Source of the DNA: Rhodocyclales bacterium
GTDB lineage: Bacteria > Pseudomonadota > Gammaproteobacteria > Burkholderiales > Rhodocyclaceae
NCBI GenBank assembly: GCA_003105015.1
Contig: PQAF01000034.1
Coordinates: 79,717-143,716 of the forward strand
Length of the DNA: 64,000 bases
Direction: 5' to 3'
This document shows positions 8,802-18,103 of this stretch, in pieces. A model generated the notes under the pieces. The model saw nothing but the letters and a program-made list of their open reading frames with translations, had not been told where the DNA came from and ran no database searches. The stretch's first letter is position 1. Each line of letters begins with the position of its first letter. The translations under genes were made by a program, and so were the position numbers.

Positions 8802-9212
8802 TTGGATTTCATCAAGGACAACCTGGCCTGGTTCGGCCTCGCCGTGTTCAGCGGCGGCATGTTTCTCTGGCAGACGTGGCAGGCGCGCGGCGGCAGCGCC
8901 GGCGTGTCGCCGATGCAGGCCACCCTCATGATCAACCGCGAGGACGCCGTCGTGGTCGATGTGCGCGAGGCGGCCGAGTACGTCGGCGGCCACATTCCAA
9001 ACTCGCGCCACATTCCGCTCTCCCAGTTCGACAAGCGCCTGCCCGAGCTGGAGAAGTTCAGGGAGCGGGCGATCATCGTCAATTGCGCCAGCGGCAACCG
9101 TTCCTCCTCGGCCTGCGGCGCGCTGCGCCGGGCCGGCTTTGCCAAGGTGTTCAACCTGTCGGGCGGCATTTCCGCCTGGGACCAGGCCGGCCTGCCGGTG
9201 ACCAAGAAATGA
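8802..9212 (+). CDS. Rhodanese-like protein with N-terminal membrane anchor
   Basis: 136 residues from TTG with GGAGC upstream. A hydrophobic segment (about 7-24) is followed by one rhodanese domain: VVDVREAAEYVGGHIP, then the active-site loop NCASGNRSSSAC with the probable persulfide cysteine. Rhodaneses move sulfane sulfur. The stop overlaps the grxC start, so the two are probably translated together. Confidence 0.9.
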   Translation: MDFIKDNLAWFGLAVFSGGMFLWQTWQARGGSAGVSPMQATLMINREDAVVVDVREAAEYVGGHIPNSRHIPLSQFDKRLPELEKFRERAIIVNCASGNRSSSACGALRRAGFAKVFNLSGGISAWDQAGLPVTKK

Positions 9213-9472
9213 CAGCCAAAGTCCTCATGTACTCGACGGCGGTGTGCCCGTACTGCGTGCGCGCCGAGCAGTTGCTCAACAGCAAGGGCATCACCGAGAT
9301 CGAAAAGGTCCGCGTCGACCTCGACCCTGCCCGCCGCGAGGAGATGATGCAGAAGACCGGCCGCCGCACCGTGCCGCAGATCTACATCGGCGACCACCAC
9401 GTCGGCGGCTGCGACGACCTGTATGCCCTCGACCGCGCCGGCAAGCTCGATCCACTGCTGCGCGGCGCATAA
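9209..9472 (+). CDS. grxC: Glutaredoxin 3
   Basis: 87 residues, typical for GrxC. The dithiol active site CPYC is at residues 13-16 and the GSH-binding TVPQIYIG and GGCDDL motifs are intact. It reduces disulfides and mixed glutathione disulfides in the cytoplasm. Its ATG overlaps the rhodanese stop (ATGA) and secB follows 34 bp later, the common proteobacterial grxC-secB-gpsA order. Confidence 0.96.
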   Translation: MTAKVLMYSTAVCPYCVRAEQLLNSKGITEIEKVRVDLDPARREEMMQKTGRRTVPQIYIGDHHVGGCDDLYALDRAGKLDPLLRGA

Positions 9473-9506
9473 TTTCCCTTAACTGTTTTTCACCCGGTTC
9501 CACGCC

Positions 9507-9968
9507 ATGTCAGAGACTGCCCAGCCCGTTTTCACCATCGAGAAGATCTACGTCAAGGATCTTTCCCTGGAAATTCCCAATGCCCCGCAGATTTTCCTGG
9601 AGCGCGAGCAGCCCGCCGTCGAGGTCGGTCTGCAGTCCGAGGCGAACGGCCTGGGCGATGGCATCTTCGAGGTGGTGCTAACCGTCACCGTCACCGCGAA
9701 GGTGGGCGAGAAGACCCAGTTCCTCGTCGAGGCGGCGCAGGGCGGCATCTTCCAGATCCGTAACGTGCCGGACGAGGAAATCGAGCCGGTGATCGCCATC
9801 GCCTGCCCCAACATCCTCTTCCCCTACGCGCGCGAAACCGTTTCAGACACCATCACCCGCGCCGGCTTCCAGCCGGTGCTGCTGGCGCCGGTGAATTTCG
9901 AGACGCTCTATCGTCAGCGTCTGGAGCAGCAGGCCCAGCAGCAGCCCGGCGAAATTCCCATCCAGTGA
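9507..9968 (+). CDS. secB: Protein-export chaperone SecB
   Basis: 153 residues, standard for SecB. Family signatures include [19 protein letters not shown] at the N-terminus and [13 protein letters not shown] in the core, ending in a Gln-rich tail. The tetrameric chaperone keeps preproteins unfolded and hands them to SecA. Located between grxC and gpsA as in many proteobacteria. Confidence 0.97.
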   Translation: MSETAQPVFTIEKIYVKDLSLEIPNAPQIFLEREQPAVEVGLQSEANGLGDGIFEVVLTVTVTAKVGEKTQFLVEAAQGGIFQIRNVPDEEIEPVIAIACPNILFPYARETVSDTITRAGFQPVLLAPVNFETLYRQRLEQQAQQQPGEIPIQ

Positions 9969-10408
9969 TGCGCCGCCTCGCCGCCGCCTTCTGGGGACTG
10001 ACTTTTGCCGCAGCGCCGGCTTGGGCGCTGGAATACCTTTCGGTGGCCGAGGCCGGCTCGGTGATGTACGACGCGCCTTCGCAGAAGGCCAAGCCGCTCT
10101 TCATCATCCTGCGCGGGACGCCGGTCGAGGCGGTGGTGAGCCTGGAAGGCTGGGTCAAGGTGCGCGATGCCGCCGGCGACCTCGCCTGGGTCGAGAAAAA
10201 ATCCCTTGCCGAGAAGCGCATGCTCATCGTCACGGCGACGAGCGCCGAAGTGCGCAGCCAGGCCGAGGCCGGCGCGCCGCTCGTCTTCGAGGCCGACAAG
10301 GACGTCCTTCTGGAACTCGTCGAACCGGGCCCGCTCGGCTGGGCGAAGGTGCGCCACCGCGACGGCCAGTCCGGCTACGTGCGCGCCAGCCAGGTCTGGG
10401 GATTATGA
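9965..10408 (+). CDS. Periplasmic SH3-like domain protein
   Basis: 147 residues from GTG; an ATG at 9968 lies one codon in. A signal peptide ([19 protein letters not shown]) is followed by two bacterial SH3-like repeats ([18 protein letters not shown], then [19 protein letters not shown]). Such domains usually bind peptidoglycan or peptides; the actual role here is unknown. It overlaps the secB stop. One GACTGACTTTT copy lies in the signal-peptide codons. Confidence 0.85.
   Translation: MMRRLAAAFWGLTFAAAPAWALEYLSVAEAGSVMYDAPSQKAKPLFIILRGTPVEAVVSLEGWVKVRDAAGDLAWVEKKSLAEKRMLIVTATSAEVRSQAEAGAPLVFEADKDVLLELVEPGPLGWAKVRHRDGQSGYVRASQVWGL
9996..10006 (+). repeat. GACTGACTTTT copy 2
   Basis: Exact 11-mer followed by GCC, encoding LTF in the signal peptide of the SH3-domain protein. 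Confidence 0.7.
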
Positions 10409-10423
10409 CTACCTTCCCCCCGC

Positions 10424-10444
10424 CCCCCTTCCCGGGGAAGGGGG
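10424..10444. repeat. GC-rich perfect inverted repeat between the SH3 gene and gpsA
   Basis: CCCCCTTCCC (10424-10433) is repeated inverted as GGGAAGGGGG (10435-10444) around one central base, in the 109-bp gap before gpsA. There is no T-run, so it is a poor intrinsic terminator. The rest of the gap is low-complexity GC-rich sequence resembling a dispersed intergenic palindromic element. Confidence 0.5.
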
Positions 10445-10517
10445 TGACGGCAGTTCGCTTCGCTCCTGGCATCACGAGCAGCCAGCTTGGGGCGGCCCGG
10501 CGCTGGCTGATTCCCTC

Positions 10518-11507
10518 ATGAAGATCGCCGTCCTCGGCGCCGGCGCGTGGGGAACGGCCCTCGCCATCGCCTTCGCCCGTCGCCATGAAGTGACCCTGTG
10601 GGCGCGTGATGCCGGCCAGGCGGCCGCCATGCGCGCGACGCGCGAGAACGCCCGCTATCTGCCGGGCAGCCCCCTCCCGGAAGCGCTTTGCATCGAAGAC
10701 GATTTCGCTGCTGCGGCCGGCGCCAGCGAACTCAACGTCATCGCCACGCCGCTCGCCGGCCTGCGCGGCACCCTTCACCCGTTGCGCGCGACAGCGCCGG
10801 CGACGCCGGTGATCTGGGTGTGCAAGGGGCTGGAGGCGGGCAGCCAGATGCTGCCGCACCAGATCGTCGCCGGGGAGCTGGGCGAAGGCGTGCCGTGCGG
10901 CGCGCTCACCGGCCCCAGCTTTGCCGAGGAAGTGGCGAAAGGCCTGCCCACGGCCATCACCCTGGCCGCCGCCGATGGCGCCTTCGCCGAAGCCACGGCG
11001 CAGGCACTGCACAATTCGCGCCTGCGCGTGTATGCCAACCACGACGTGGTCGGCGCGGAAGTCGCCGGCGCCGTGAAGAACGTCATGGCCATCGCCGCCG
11101 GCATTTCCGACGGCATGGGCTTCGGCCTCAATGCACGCGCGGCGCTGATCACGCGCGGCCTGGCCGAGATCACCCGCCTCGGCCTTGCGCTCGGCGGCAA
11201 GCGGGAAACCTTCATGGGGCTTGCCGGAATGGGCGACCTGATCCTCACCTGCACCGGCGACCTGTCGCGCAACCGCCGAGTGGGCCTGGCGCTGGCCAAG
11301 GGCCAGCCGCTGGACCAGATCCTGCGGGAACTCGGCCACACCGCCGAGGGCGTCTCCAGCGCCCGCGAGGTGGCCGTGCTGGCCGGGCGGCTCGGCATCG
11401 AGATGCCGATCACCGAGGCGGTGCGCAGCGTCCTCTACGACGGCGTGCCGGCCAGCGAGGCCGTGGAGCAGCTGCTCGGCCGCGACCCCAAGCTGGAGAA
11501 TGCGTAG
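10518..11507 (+). CDS. gpsA: NAD(P)H-dependent glycerol-3-phosphate dehydrogenase
   Basis: 329 residues from ATG, the family's usual length. It has the Rossmann motif [10 protein letters not shown] at residue 8, then [19 protein letters not shown], the catalytic-lysine stretch [10 protein letters not shown] and [13 protein letters not shown]. It reduces dihydroxyacetone phosphate to sn-glycerol-3-phosphate for phospholipid synthesis. The frame stays open upstream of 10518, but the N-terminus starts correctly at this ATG. Confidence 0.96.
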   Translation: MKIAVLGAGAWGTALAIAFARRHEVTLWARDAGQAAAMRATRENARYLPGSPLPEALCIEDDFAAAAGASELNVIATPLAGLRGTLHPLRATAPATPVIWVCKGLEAGSQMLPHQIVAGELGEGVPCGALTGPSFAEEVAKGLPTAITLAAADGAFAEATAQALHNSRLRVYANHDVVGAEVAGAVKNVMAIAAGISDGMGFGLNARAALITRGLAEITRLGLALGGKRETFMGLAGMGDLILTCTGDLSRNRRVGLALAKGQPLDQILRELGHTAEGVSSAREVAVLAGRLGIEMPITEAVRSVLYDGVPASEAVEQLLGRDPKLENA

Positions 11508-11525
11508 GCCGGCCTTCAGCCCGAT

Positions 11526-11990
11526 CTACACGCTCCCCGCATAACCGTTCTGACGCCAGGCCTCGAACACCATCACCGCCACCGCATTCGAGAGATTCAG
11601 GCTGCGGTTGCCCGCCACCATCGGCAGGCGTATGCATCGCCCGGGCGGGGCGGCTTCCAGGATGTCCTGCGGCAGCCCGCGCGATTCGGGGCCGAAGACG
11701 AAGGCGTCGCCCGGCCGGTAAACGGGCACGTCGAAGCGGGTGTCGCCGCGGGTGCTGACGAAGAACAGCCGGCTGTCCTGCAAAACCTTCAGGCATTCCG
11801 GCCAATTCTCGTGCACGCTCGTTTGGGCAAGGTCGTGGTAATCCAGTCCGGCCCGGGCCAGTTGCCTGTCTTCCAGGGTGAAGCCGAGGGGCTTGACCAA
11901 ATGCAATTTCGTACCGGTGTTGGCGGTCAGTCGTATCGCGTTGCCGGCGTTCGGCGGAATTTCCGGCTCGTAAAGGACGACATGAAACAC
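11526..11990 (-). CDS. trmL: tRNA (cytidine/uridine-34 2'-O)-methyltransferase
   Basis: 154 residues, SPOUT/TrmH class, starting [17 protein letters not shown]. The knotted SAM site is formed by [26 protein letters not shown] and [10 protein letters not shown]. TrmL methylates the wobble base of two leucine tRNAs. It is convergent with gpsA (18-bp gap) and divergent from the MSHA ATPase gene. Confidence 0.94.
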   Translation of the reverse strand: MFHVVLYEPEIPPNAGNAIRLTANTGTKLHLVKPLGFTLEDRQLARAGLDYHDLAQTSVHENWPECLKVLQDSRLFFVSTRGDTRFDVPVYRPGDAFVFGPESRGLPQDILEAAPPGRCIRLPMVAGNRSLNLSNAVAVMVFEAWRQNGYAGSV

Positions 11991-12082
11991 TTGAATCCCT
12001 TTCGGAATAAGGGTAATTTTGCAGACAATTAGCGGTGTTACGCTGTTTTTTCAATAAACAAGTTTAACTTCTCGGAAACCGC

Positions 12083-13786
12083 ATGGCGCGTCCGGAAAAG
12101 TTTCGCCTCGGTGAAATTCTCGTCCAGCAGAACCTGCTGAGCCAGGAACAATTGCAGGCGGCGCTCGACGAGCAGAAAAAAACCGGCCGGAAGCTGGGGC
12201 GCGTTTTCGTCGACAAGGGCTTCGTCACCGAAGAGCAGATCTCCGAGGCGATCGCCCGGCAGATCAATGCCCCCTACATCAACCTCAAGTATTTCAACAT
12301 CAAGCCCGCCACCGTGCGCCTGCTGCCCGAAGCCCAGGCGCGCCGCTTCCGCGCGCTGGTGCTGGAAGAGCGGGACAACGCCGTGCGCGTCGGCTTTGCC
12401 GACCCGACCGACCTGTTCGCCTACGACGAGGTGGCGCGCATCCTGAAGCGCGAGATCGAGCTGGCCGTCGTCACCGAATCCCAGCTTCTCGAGACGGTCG
12501 ATCGCGTCTACCAGCGCACCGAGGAAATCAGCGGCCTGGCCAAGGAACTGACGGCCGAGCTCGGCGAAGGCGCGGTCGACCTGGGCGCGCTGGCGCTCAC
12601 GCCGGGACTGGAGGAAGCCCCGGTCGTCAAGCTGCTGCAGTCGGTCTTCGAGTCCGCGACGCAGGTGCGCGCCTCCGACATCCACATCGAGCCGCAGGAG
12701 CGTGCGCTGGTCATCCGCTTCCGCATCGACGGCGTCATGCACGTGCAGACCGAGGCCGACATGAAGATCGCCTCGGCGCTGGTGCTCCGGCTGAAGCTGA
12801 TGTCCGGCCTGGACATTTCCGAGAAGCGGCTGCCGCAGGACGGCCGCTTCAACGTCAAGGTGAGGAATGCCGCCATCGACGTGCGCATCTCGACCATGCC
12901 GACGCAGTACGGCGAATCCGTGGTGATGCGCCTGCTCAACCAGGCTTCCGGCATGCTGCGCCTGGAACACCTCGGCATGTCGCCGCACATCCTCGACCGG
13001 CTGCGCGAGGCCGTCCATCGCTCCAGCGGCATGGTGCTGGTGACCGGCCCCACCGGCAGCGGCAAGACCACGACCCTGTATGCCGCGCTGGCCGAGATCA
13101 ACACCACCGAGAAGAAGATCATCACCGTCGAGGACCCGGTCGAATACCGGCTGCCGGGCATCAACCAGGTCCAGGTCAGCGACAAGATCGATTTGAGCTT
13201 CGAGCGGGTGCTGCGCTCTGCCCTGCGGCAGGACCCGGACGTGATCCTCGTCGGCGAGATGCGCGACCGGATCACCGCCGAGATCGGCCTGCGTGCCGCC
13301 ATGACCGGCCACATGGTGCTTTCCACCCTGCACACCAACGACGCCGCCAGCACGCCGATCCGCCTGCTCGACATGGGCGTGCCGCGCTACATGGTGGCGA
13401 TGTCCCTGCACGTCGTCATCGCCCAGCGCCTGGTGCGCACGCTGTGCGAGCACTGCGCGCGGCCGCGCCGCCTCACGCCCCAGGAGCACGAGTGGCTGCG
13501 CGTGGAGATCGGCGACGAGGTCGACCGCCACGAGTACCGCGAGGGCGCCGGCTGCTCGCATTGCAACGGCACCGGCTACCTCGGCCGCACCGGCATCTAC
13601 GAGATGCTCGAGATGACCGCCCCGGTGGTCGAAGCCGCCAACCGCGAGGACCCCGCCGAGTTCATCCGCGCCGCGCGCGAGCAGATGGCCCGTCACAACC
13701 TGCGCCGCGATGCCATCCGGGCGGTGACCGAGGGCCGTACCACGGTGCACGAGGCGATGCGCACCACCAGCCAGTACGAGGAATAG
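12083..13786 (+). CDS. mshE: MSHA pilus extension ATPase, GspE/PilB family
   Basis: 570 residues. An N-terminal MshEN-type domain (about 5-140: FRLGEILVQQNLLSQEQL and KLGRVFVDKGFVTEEQ; in this family it binds c-di-GMP) precedes the ATPase core. The core has Walker A GPTGSGKTTTLY (about 320-331), Asp box and Walker B (DPDVILVGEMRD), His box (GHMVLSTLHTND) and a zinc tetracysteine (CEHC and CSHC). It powers pilus polymerisation from the cytoplasm. First gene of the MSHA locus. Confidence 0.92.
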   Translation: MARPEKFRLGEILVQQNLLSQEQLQAALDEQKKTGRKLGRVFVDKGFVTEEQISEAIARQINAPYINLKYFNIKPATVRLLPEAQARRFRALVLEERDNAVRVGFADPTDLFAYDEVARILKREIELAVVTESQLLETVDRVYQRTEEISGLAKELTAELGEGAVDLGALALTPGLEEAPVVKLLQSVFESATQVRASDIHIEPQERALVIRFRIDGVMHVQTEADMKIASALVLRLKLMSGLDISEKRLPQDGRFNVKVRNAAIDVRISTMPTQYGESVVMRLLNQASGMLRLEHLGMSPHILDRLREAVHRSSGMVLVTGPTGSGKTTTLYAALAEINTTEKKIITVEDPVEYRLPGINQVQVSDKIDLSFERVLRSALRQDPDVILVGEMRDRITAEIGLRAAMTGHMVLSTLHTNDAASTPIRLLDMGVPRYMVAMSLHVVIAQRLVRTLCEHCARPRRLTPQEHEWLRVEIGDEVDRHEYREGAGCSHCNGTGYLGRTGIYEMLEMTAPVVEAANREDPAEFIRAAREQMARHNLRRDAIRAVTEGRTTVHEAMRTTSQYEE

Positions 13787-13793
13787 CCGCGCC

Positions 13794-15020
13794 GTGCCGC
13801 ATTTCGCCTATGTCGGCCGCAACGCCCAGGGCCAGCGCATCGAAGGCGTGATGGAAAGCGCGACCGGCAGCATCGTTGCAGAGCATCTCGCGGAGAGCGG
13901 CATCACGCCGGTCAGCATCGCCGAATCCGTGGCTCCCGCCGAGTCCTTCGGCACGCAGCTCTCGCGCCTGCTCGACCGGCAGAAGGTCGGCTTCATCGAC
14001 GTGCTGCTCTTCAGCCGGCAGATGTACACCCTGATGAAGGCCGGCGTGCCGATCATGCGCGCCCTGGCCGGCCTGCAGGAATCGGCGATGAACCGCGCCT
14101 TCGCCGCCGTCATCAAGGACCTGCGCGAGGCGCTCGATTCCGGCCGCGAGCTGTCGCAGGCCCTGGCGCGCAACCCCGACGTGTTCGGCGGTTTCTATGT
14201 CGCCATGGTGCGCGTCGGCGAGACGACCGGCCGGCTGGAGGAGATCTTCCTGCAGCTCTTCCACCATCTCGAATTCCAGAAGTTCATGAAGGACCAGGTC
14301 AAGTCGGCGCTGCGCTACCCCAGCTTCGTCGTGCTGGCCATGGCCATCGCCCTGGTCATCATCAACATCTTCGTCATCCCGGCCTTCGCCAAGGTGTTCA
14401 AGGGCTTCAACGCCGAGTTGCCCTTCATGACCCGACTCCTCATCGGCTTTTCCGACTTCACCCTGGCCTGGTGGCCGGCCGTGCTCGTCGTCCTCGCCGT
14501 CGCCGTGTTCGCCTTCCGCATGTTCGTCAAGACCAGGGACGGCCGCCTGGCCTGGGACCGCTTCAAGCTCCACATACCCATCGCCGGCAAGATCATCCGC
14601 AAGGCGACGCTGGCGCGCTTCGCCCGCAGCTTCGCCATGGCCACCCGCAGCGGCGTGCCGATCGTGCAAGGCCTGTCCCTGACCGGCCAGGTCGTCGAGA
14701 ACGCCTGGATCGAGAAGAAGCTCGAGGACATGCGCATGGGCGTCGAGCGCGGCGAGAGCGTGCTGCGCACCGCCGTCGCGGCGGGCGTGTTCACGCCGGT
14801 GGTGCTGCAGATGGTGATGGTCGGGGAAGAATCCGGCTCGCTCGACGACATGATGCTGGAGATCGCCGACATGTACCAGCGCGAGGTGGAGTACGAGCTG
14901 AAGACGCTTTCGGCGCAGATCGAACCGATCCTCATCGTCGCCCTCGGCGTCATGGTGCTGATCCTGGCCCTCGGCGTCTTCCTGCCGATGTGGGACCTCG
15001 GCAAGGCGGCGATCAAGTGA
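13794..15020 (+). CDS. mshG: MSHA pilus inner-membrane platform protein, GspF/PilC family
   Basis: 408 residues from GTG, 7 bp after mshE. Two T2SSF domains are visible: first FSRQMYTLMKAGVPIMRAL with GETTGRLEEI, second FARSFAMATRSGVPIV with GEESGSLDDM. About three transmembrane helices lie near 170-195, 220-240 and 375-400. It couples the MshE ATPase to pilin assembly. Its stop overlaps the next start (ATGA). Confidence 0.92.
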   Translation: MPHFAYVGRNAQGQRIEGVMESATGSIVAEHLAESGITPVSIAESVAPAESFGTQLSRLLDRQKVGFIDVLLFSRQMYTLMKAGVPIMRALAGLQESAMNRAFAAVIKDLREALDSGRELSQALARNPDVFGGFYVAMVRVGETTGRLEEIFLQLFHHLEFQKFMKDQVKSALRYPSFVVLAMAIALVIINIFVIPAFAKVFKGFNAELPFMTRLLIGFSDFTLAWWPAVLVVLAVAVFAFRMFVKTRDGRLAWDRFKLHIPIAGKIIRKATLARFARSFAMATRSGVPIVQGLSLTGQVVENAWIEKKLEDMRMGVERGESVLRTAVAAGVFTPVVLQMVMVGEESGSLDDMMLEIADMYQREVEYELKTLSAQIEPILIVALGVMVLILALGVFLPMWDLGKAAIK

Positions 15021-15520
15021 TGCTGGCGGCCCCGGCAGTCCGGGTTCGTGAAAAATCGCACGGATTCGGCCTCGTCGAGCTGGCCGTGGCGCTCGCGGTG
15101 CTCTCGGCCCTGCTGTATTTCCTGCTCGACCGGGTGCTGTACATGCAGGAGGTGGCCGAGAAGACCGAAGTCGACGAAACGGTGCGTTCGATCAACTACG
15201 CACTGCGCCTGGAGGCCGCCAGCCGAATGGCGCGGGGGGCGGACCCACGGCGGGTGCCGCTGGAAAAGGAGAACCCGGTCAAGTGGCTGCAGACGCCGCC
15301 ACGAAATTACCTGGGGGAAATGACCAGGGCACCCGAGCACGCCCGGCCGGCGTACTGGTATTTCCATCCGGAGGAGCGGCAGTTGATCTACCGGCCCAAC
15401 CGCGCCGAGCACCTGAAGATCGAAGGCGGGAAGAGCGGCGAACTCCGGTTCGCCGTCCGCGCCGACGCGAGTCAGCCGCATCCCAGCCTGTTGCCGGTGC
15501 TGCCGTATGACTGGTTTTAA
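15020..15520 (+). CDS. Pilin-like protein with type IV N-terminal motif (MshF position)
   Basis: 166 residues. The N-terminus carries a prepilin-like site (KSHG|FGLVELAVALAVL, with Glu at +5) and one hydrophobic helix to about residue 38. A polar domain follows, rich in Arg/Glu/Pro, with no paired cysteines. Overlap with mshG and its place between mshG and the major pilin suggest an MshF-like accessory part. The mshF name is inferred from position, so no symbol is given. Confidence 0.8.
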   Translation: MLAAPAVRVREKSHGFGLVELAVALAVLSALLYFLLDRVLYMQEVAEKTEVDETVRSINYALRLEAASRMARGADPRRVPLEKENPVKWLQTPPRNYLGEMTRAPEHARPAYWYFHPEERQLIYRPNRAEHLKIEGGKSGELRFAVRADASQPHPSLLPVLPYDWF

Positions 15521-15521
15521 G

Positions 15522-15545
15522 TTATTTCCGGAAAACCGGTAATAA
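15522..15545. promoter_or_regulatory. Inverted repeat upstream of the pilin gene
   Basis: TTATTTCCGG (15522-15531) and CCGGTAATAA (15536-15545) form a 10-bp inverted repeat with one mismatch around AAAA, immediately after the preceding stop codon. It could be a weak terminator separating mshEGF from the pilins or an operator just upstream of the pilin promoter. Confidence 0.45.
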
Positions 15546-15550
15546 TTGGC

Positions 15551-15578
15551 TTGCAGAAGTGTCGTAATCGCTTATTCT
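15551..15578 (+). promoter_or_regulatory. Probable sigma-70 promoter of the MSHA pilin gene
   Basis: TTGCAG (15551-15556), 16-bp spacer, TATTCT (15573-15578), about 35 bp before the pilin ATG and its AGGAGA ribosome-binding site. The sequence is locally AT-rich. Predicted by eye only. Confidence 0.45.
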
Positions 15579-15612
15579 TGAGTTGCATTTTTATTTGTAG
15601 GAGACGGAAGTC

Positions 15613-16149
15613 ATGAAAAGACAAGCAGGTTTCACCCTGATCGAACTGGTGGTCGTGATCGTCATCCTCGGCATCCTTGCCGCGACGGCATTGCCGCGCT
15701 TCACCAACCTTCAGCGCGATGCGCGTGTGGCGAGCATGAATGCCCTGCGCGGTGCGGTGGAAGCCGCGGCTGCGATGTCGAACGGCGCGGCGCTGGCGCG
15801 TGATGGGCAAGGGGCCATCTATGGCTGTACCGTGGCCGCCGGTGCGGGCGGCGTCAACCTGAACACGGCTCCGGCGGGACAATGCGTCACCGTGGTCGGC
15901 TCCTTCCCGACCGCCAACCTGGCGGGCATCGCGACGGCGGCCGTGCAGACCCCCACCTTCCCGGCGACGAACGCGGCACTGAACGCCAAGGGGTACAACA
16001 CCACCGGCGGCGGTGCTGCCTTGGGGAACGTGCTGACGTTTACATCCTTTAATTCGCCGACCCCGGCCACCTGTTCGTTCACCTACACGGCCCCGACCGC
16101 ATTGGGTTCCGCGCCCGTGATCAGCGCGCTCACCACGACCGGCTGCTGA
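15613..16149 (+). CDS. mshA: MSHA-type major pilin (MshA/MshB-like)
   Basis: 178 residues with a short basic leader and classic cleavage site [19 protein letters not shown] (Glu+5). A globular domain with Cys pairs (IYGCTV, GQCVTV, ATCSFT and a C-terminal TTGC) follows. A strong ribosome-binding site (AGGAGACGG) and its own probable promoter suggest high expression. MshA and MshB cannot be separated by eye; this is the only such copy here and is probably the major subunit. Confidence 0.88.
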   Translation: MKRQAGFTLIELVVVIVILGILAATALPRFTNLQRDARVASMNALRGAVEAAAAMSNGAALARDGQGAIYGCTVAAGAGGVNLNTAPAGQCVTVVGSFPTANLAGIATAAVQTPTFPATNAALNAKGYNTTGGGAALGNVLTFTSFNSPTPATCSFTYTAPTALGSAPVISALTTTGC

Positions 16150-16160
16150 TCGGCGAGTGT

Positions 16161-16631
16161 ATGGCGGCGGGACGACCAGGCGCCCGCGCGACGGGCTTCA
16201 CCACGGTGGAGCTCGTCGTCACGCTGGTGATCGTCGGCATCCTCGCCGCCATCGCCCTGCCGCGTTTCCAGGACAGCGCCGCGTTTACCCAGCGCGGCTT
16301 CTACGATGAGGTGAAGGCGGCCCTGCGCTATGCGCAGAAGCTCGCCATCGCCAAGCGGCGCGAGGTCTGCGTCGACTTCCCGCCCGGCCAGGTGGTGCTG
16401 ACCTTCAATCCCACCACGGTTTCCGGCGCCGCCTGCACCAGCGCCGTCAACCTCCCGGGCCAGTCGGCGCCCTATGTGGTCAATGTCCCGGCCGGCATCG
16501 CCCTCGTTCCCAGCGCGAACTTCCGTTTCAACGGCCTCGGCCAGCCGACTCCGGCGCCGGTGACGGTGTCGCTGACGGGCCGGGCGCTGCCGATCACGGT
16601 TGCCGCGGAGACCGGCCATGTCTCGAACTGA
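16161..16631 (+). CDS. mshC: MSHA minor pilin MshC-like
   Basis: 156 residues with prepilin site ARATG|FTTVELVVTLVIVGILAAI, Glu at +5, and a GspH-like C-terminal domain containing one Cys pair (REVCVDFPPG and GAACTSAVN). Minor pilins of this type prime or tip the pilus. It starts 11 bp after the major pilin gene and its end overlaps mshD by 14 bp. Confidence 0.85.
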   Translation: MAAGRPGARATGFTTVELVVTLVIVGILAAIALPRFQDSAAFTQRGFYDEVKAALRYAQKLAIAKRREVCVDFPPGQVVLTFNPTTVSGAACTSAVNLPGQSAPYVVNVPAGIALVPSANFRFNGLGQPTPAPVTVSLTGRALPITVAAETGHVSN

Positions 16632-17199
16632 GCGTTTTTCCGCCAGGCGCTCGGGCTGCCGGGGCGTCTCCCTCGTCGAGGTGATCATGTTCATCGTCAT
16701 CGTCGGCATCGCGGCGGGCGGCATCCTCATGGTCTTCGCCAACACGACGCGGGCCAGCGCCGACCCCCTCATCCGCAAGCAGGCACTGGCGATCGCCGAG
16801 TCGCTGCTCGAGGAGATCCGCCTGATGCCGTTTTCCTTCTGCGATCCGGACGATGCGAACGCGTCGACGGCAACCGGCGCCTTCGTCGGAGCGGGCGGCT
16901 GCGCCGCCACCGTCGAGGCCATGGGGCCGGAAGGAGGCGAGACACGCTATGCCGCGCTGACGCCCTACGACAACGTCAACGACTACAACGGCTTCGCCAT
17001 GGCGGGCGGCATCCTCGACATCACGGGCGCGACGATTGCCGGTCTGGGTTCCTACAGTGCGTCGATCGCCGTGACGCCGCTCGCCTTCGGCGGCATCGCC
17101 GCCACCGAGGCGCAGCAGATCACCGTGACCGTGACCGGCCCGGGCAACATCGCCGTGACCCTCGACGGCGTTCGCACCCGCCATGCGCCGAATCTCTGA
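16618..17199 (+). CDS. mshD: MSHA minor pilin MshD-like
   Basis: 193 residues starting at the ATG at 16618, inside the end of mshC. The prepilin site is GCRG|VSLVEVIMFIVIVGI (Glu+5). The body includes SFCDPDDANAST and a Gly/Ala-rich beta domain. The alternative upstream start would add six residues and overlap further. GspI/PilV-like minor pilin; membrane until assembled. Confidence 0.85.
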   Translation: MSRTERFSARRSGCRGVSLVEVIMFIVIVGIAAGGILMVFANTTRASADPLIRKQALAIAESLLEEIRLMPFSFCDPDDANASTATGAFVGAGGCAATVEAMGPEGGETRYAALTPYDNVNDYNGFAMAGGILDITGATIAGLGSYSASIAVTPLAFGGIAATEAQQITVTVTGPGNIAVTLDGVRTRHAPNL

Positions 17200-18103
17200 C
17201 ATCGCGGGCATGCGCGGCTCCACCCTGATCGAGCTGGTCACGGCGATGGTGCTCACCGGCATTCTCGCCGCCGCCGCCGCGGTGTTCCTGCGCCTGCCGA
17301 TCGCCGGCTACTACGATGTTGCGCGCCGCACCGCCCTCACCGACATCGCCGACCTGGCCGTGCGCCGCTTCAGTCGCGACGTGCAGACGGCCCTGCCCAA
17401 CAGCGTGCGCGTGGCCGGCGCCTGCACCGGGCTGACGACCTGCTATCTCGAATACCTGGAGGTGCGCACGGGGGGGCGCTACCGCGTGGAGCCCTCCGGC
17501 GGCGCCACGCAGTGCCCCGCCGGCGCGGGAACCTACACCGACGCGCTGCAGGTCGGCAGCGCCGACACCTGCTTCCGCAGCCTGGGACCGGTGCCGAACC
17601 TGGCTGCCATCGTGGCCGGGGGCGCCGGCGATTACCTCGTGGCGTACAACCTCGGGCCGGGCTTCGCCGGCGCCGACGCCTATGCCGGCGGACCGGCGAC
17701 CGGCGGCAACAAGAGCCGCATCACCGCCGTGACCGCCGGCGCCGGGCCGAACCCGGAGGACCGCATCGATTTCCAGAGCCTGGCTTTTCCCCTGGCCTCG
17801 CCGGACAGCCGTTTCCATGTCGTCTCCGGGCCGGTGACCTATGCCTGCGATCCGGTCGCGCAGACCCTGACGCGCCACTGGGGCTACGCGATCAGCGCGG
17901 CGCAGGCGACGCCGCCGGCCGGCGGCAGCAGCGCGCTGCTGGCGACGGGGGTGACGGGCTGCAGCTTCACCTACAATGCCAACGTCGTCGCGCAGCGCAA
18001 CGGCGTGGCGGCGATCCGTCTCGAATTGACCCAGGCCGATCCGTCCGGCATGGCGGAAAGGGTGACGATTTTTTCTCAAGTTCACGTGAGCAACGTGCCA
18101 TGA
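17183..18103 (+). CDS. mshO: MSHA minor pilin MshO-like
   Basis: 306 residues. Prepilin site GMRG|STLIELVTAMVLTGIL (Glu+5) is followed by a large extracellular domain with several Cys (GACTGLTTCYLEYL, CPAGAG, DTCFRS). Size and order match MshO, the GspJ-like minor pilin. Overlaps mshD by 17 bp and mshP by ATGA. Confidence 0.85.
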   Translation: MRRISDIAGMRGSTLIELVTAMVLTGILAAAAAVFLRLPIAGYYDVARRTALTDIADLAVRRFSRDVQTALPNSVRVAGACTGLTTCYLEYLEVRTGGRYRVEPSGGATQCPAGAGTYTDALQVGSADTCFRSLGPVPNLAAIVAGGAGDYLVAYNLGPGFAGADAYAGGPATGGNKSRITAVTAGAGPNPEDRIDFQSLAFPLASPDSRFHVVSGPVTYACDPVAQTLTRHWGYAISAAQATPPAGGSSALLATGVTGCSFTYNANVVAQRNGVAAIRLELTQADPSGMAERVTIFSQVHVSNVP

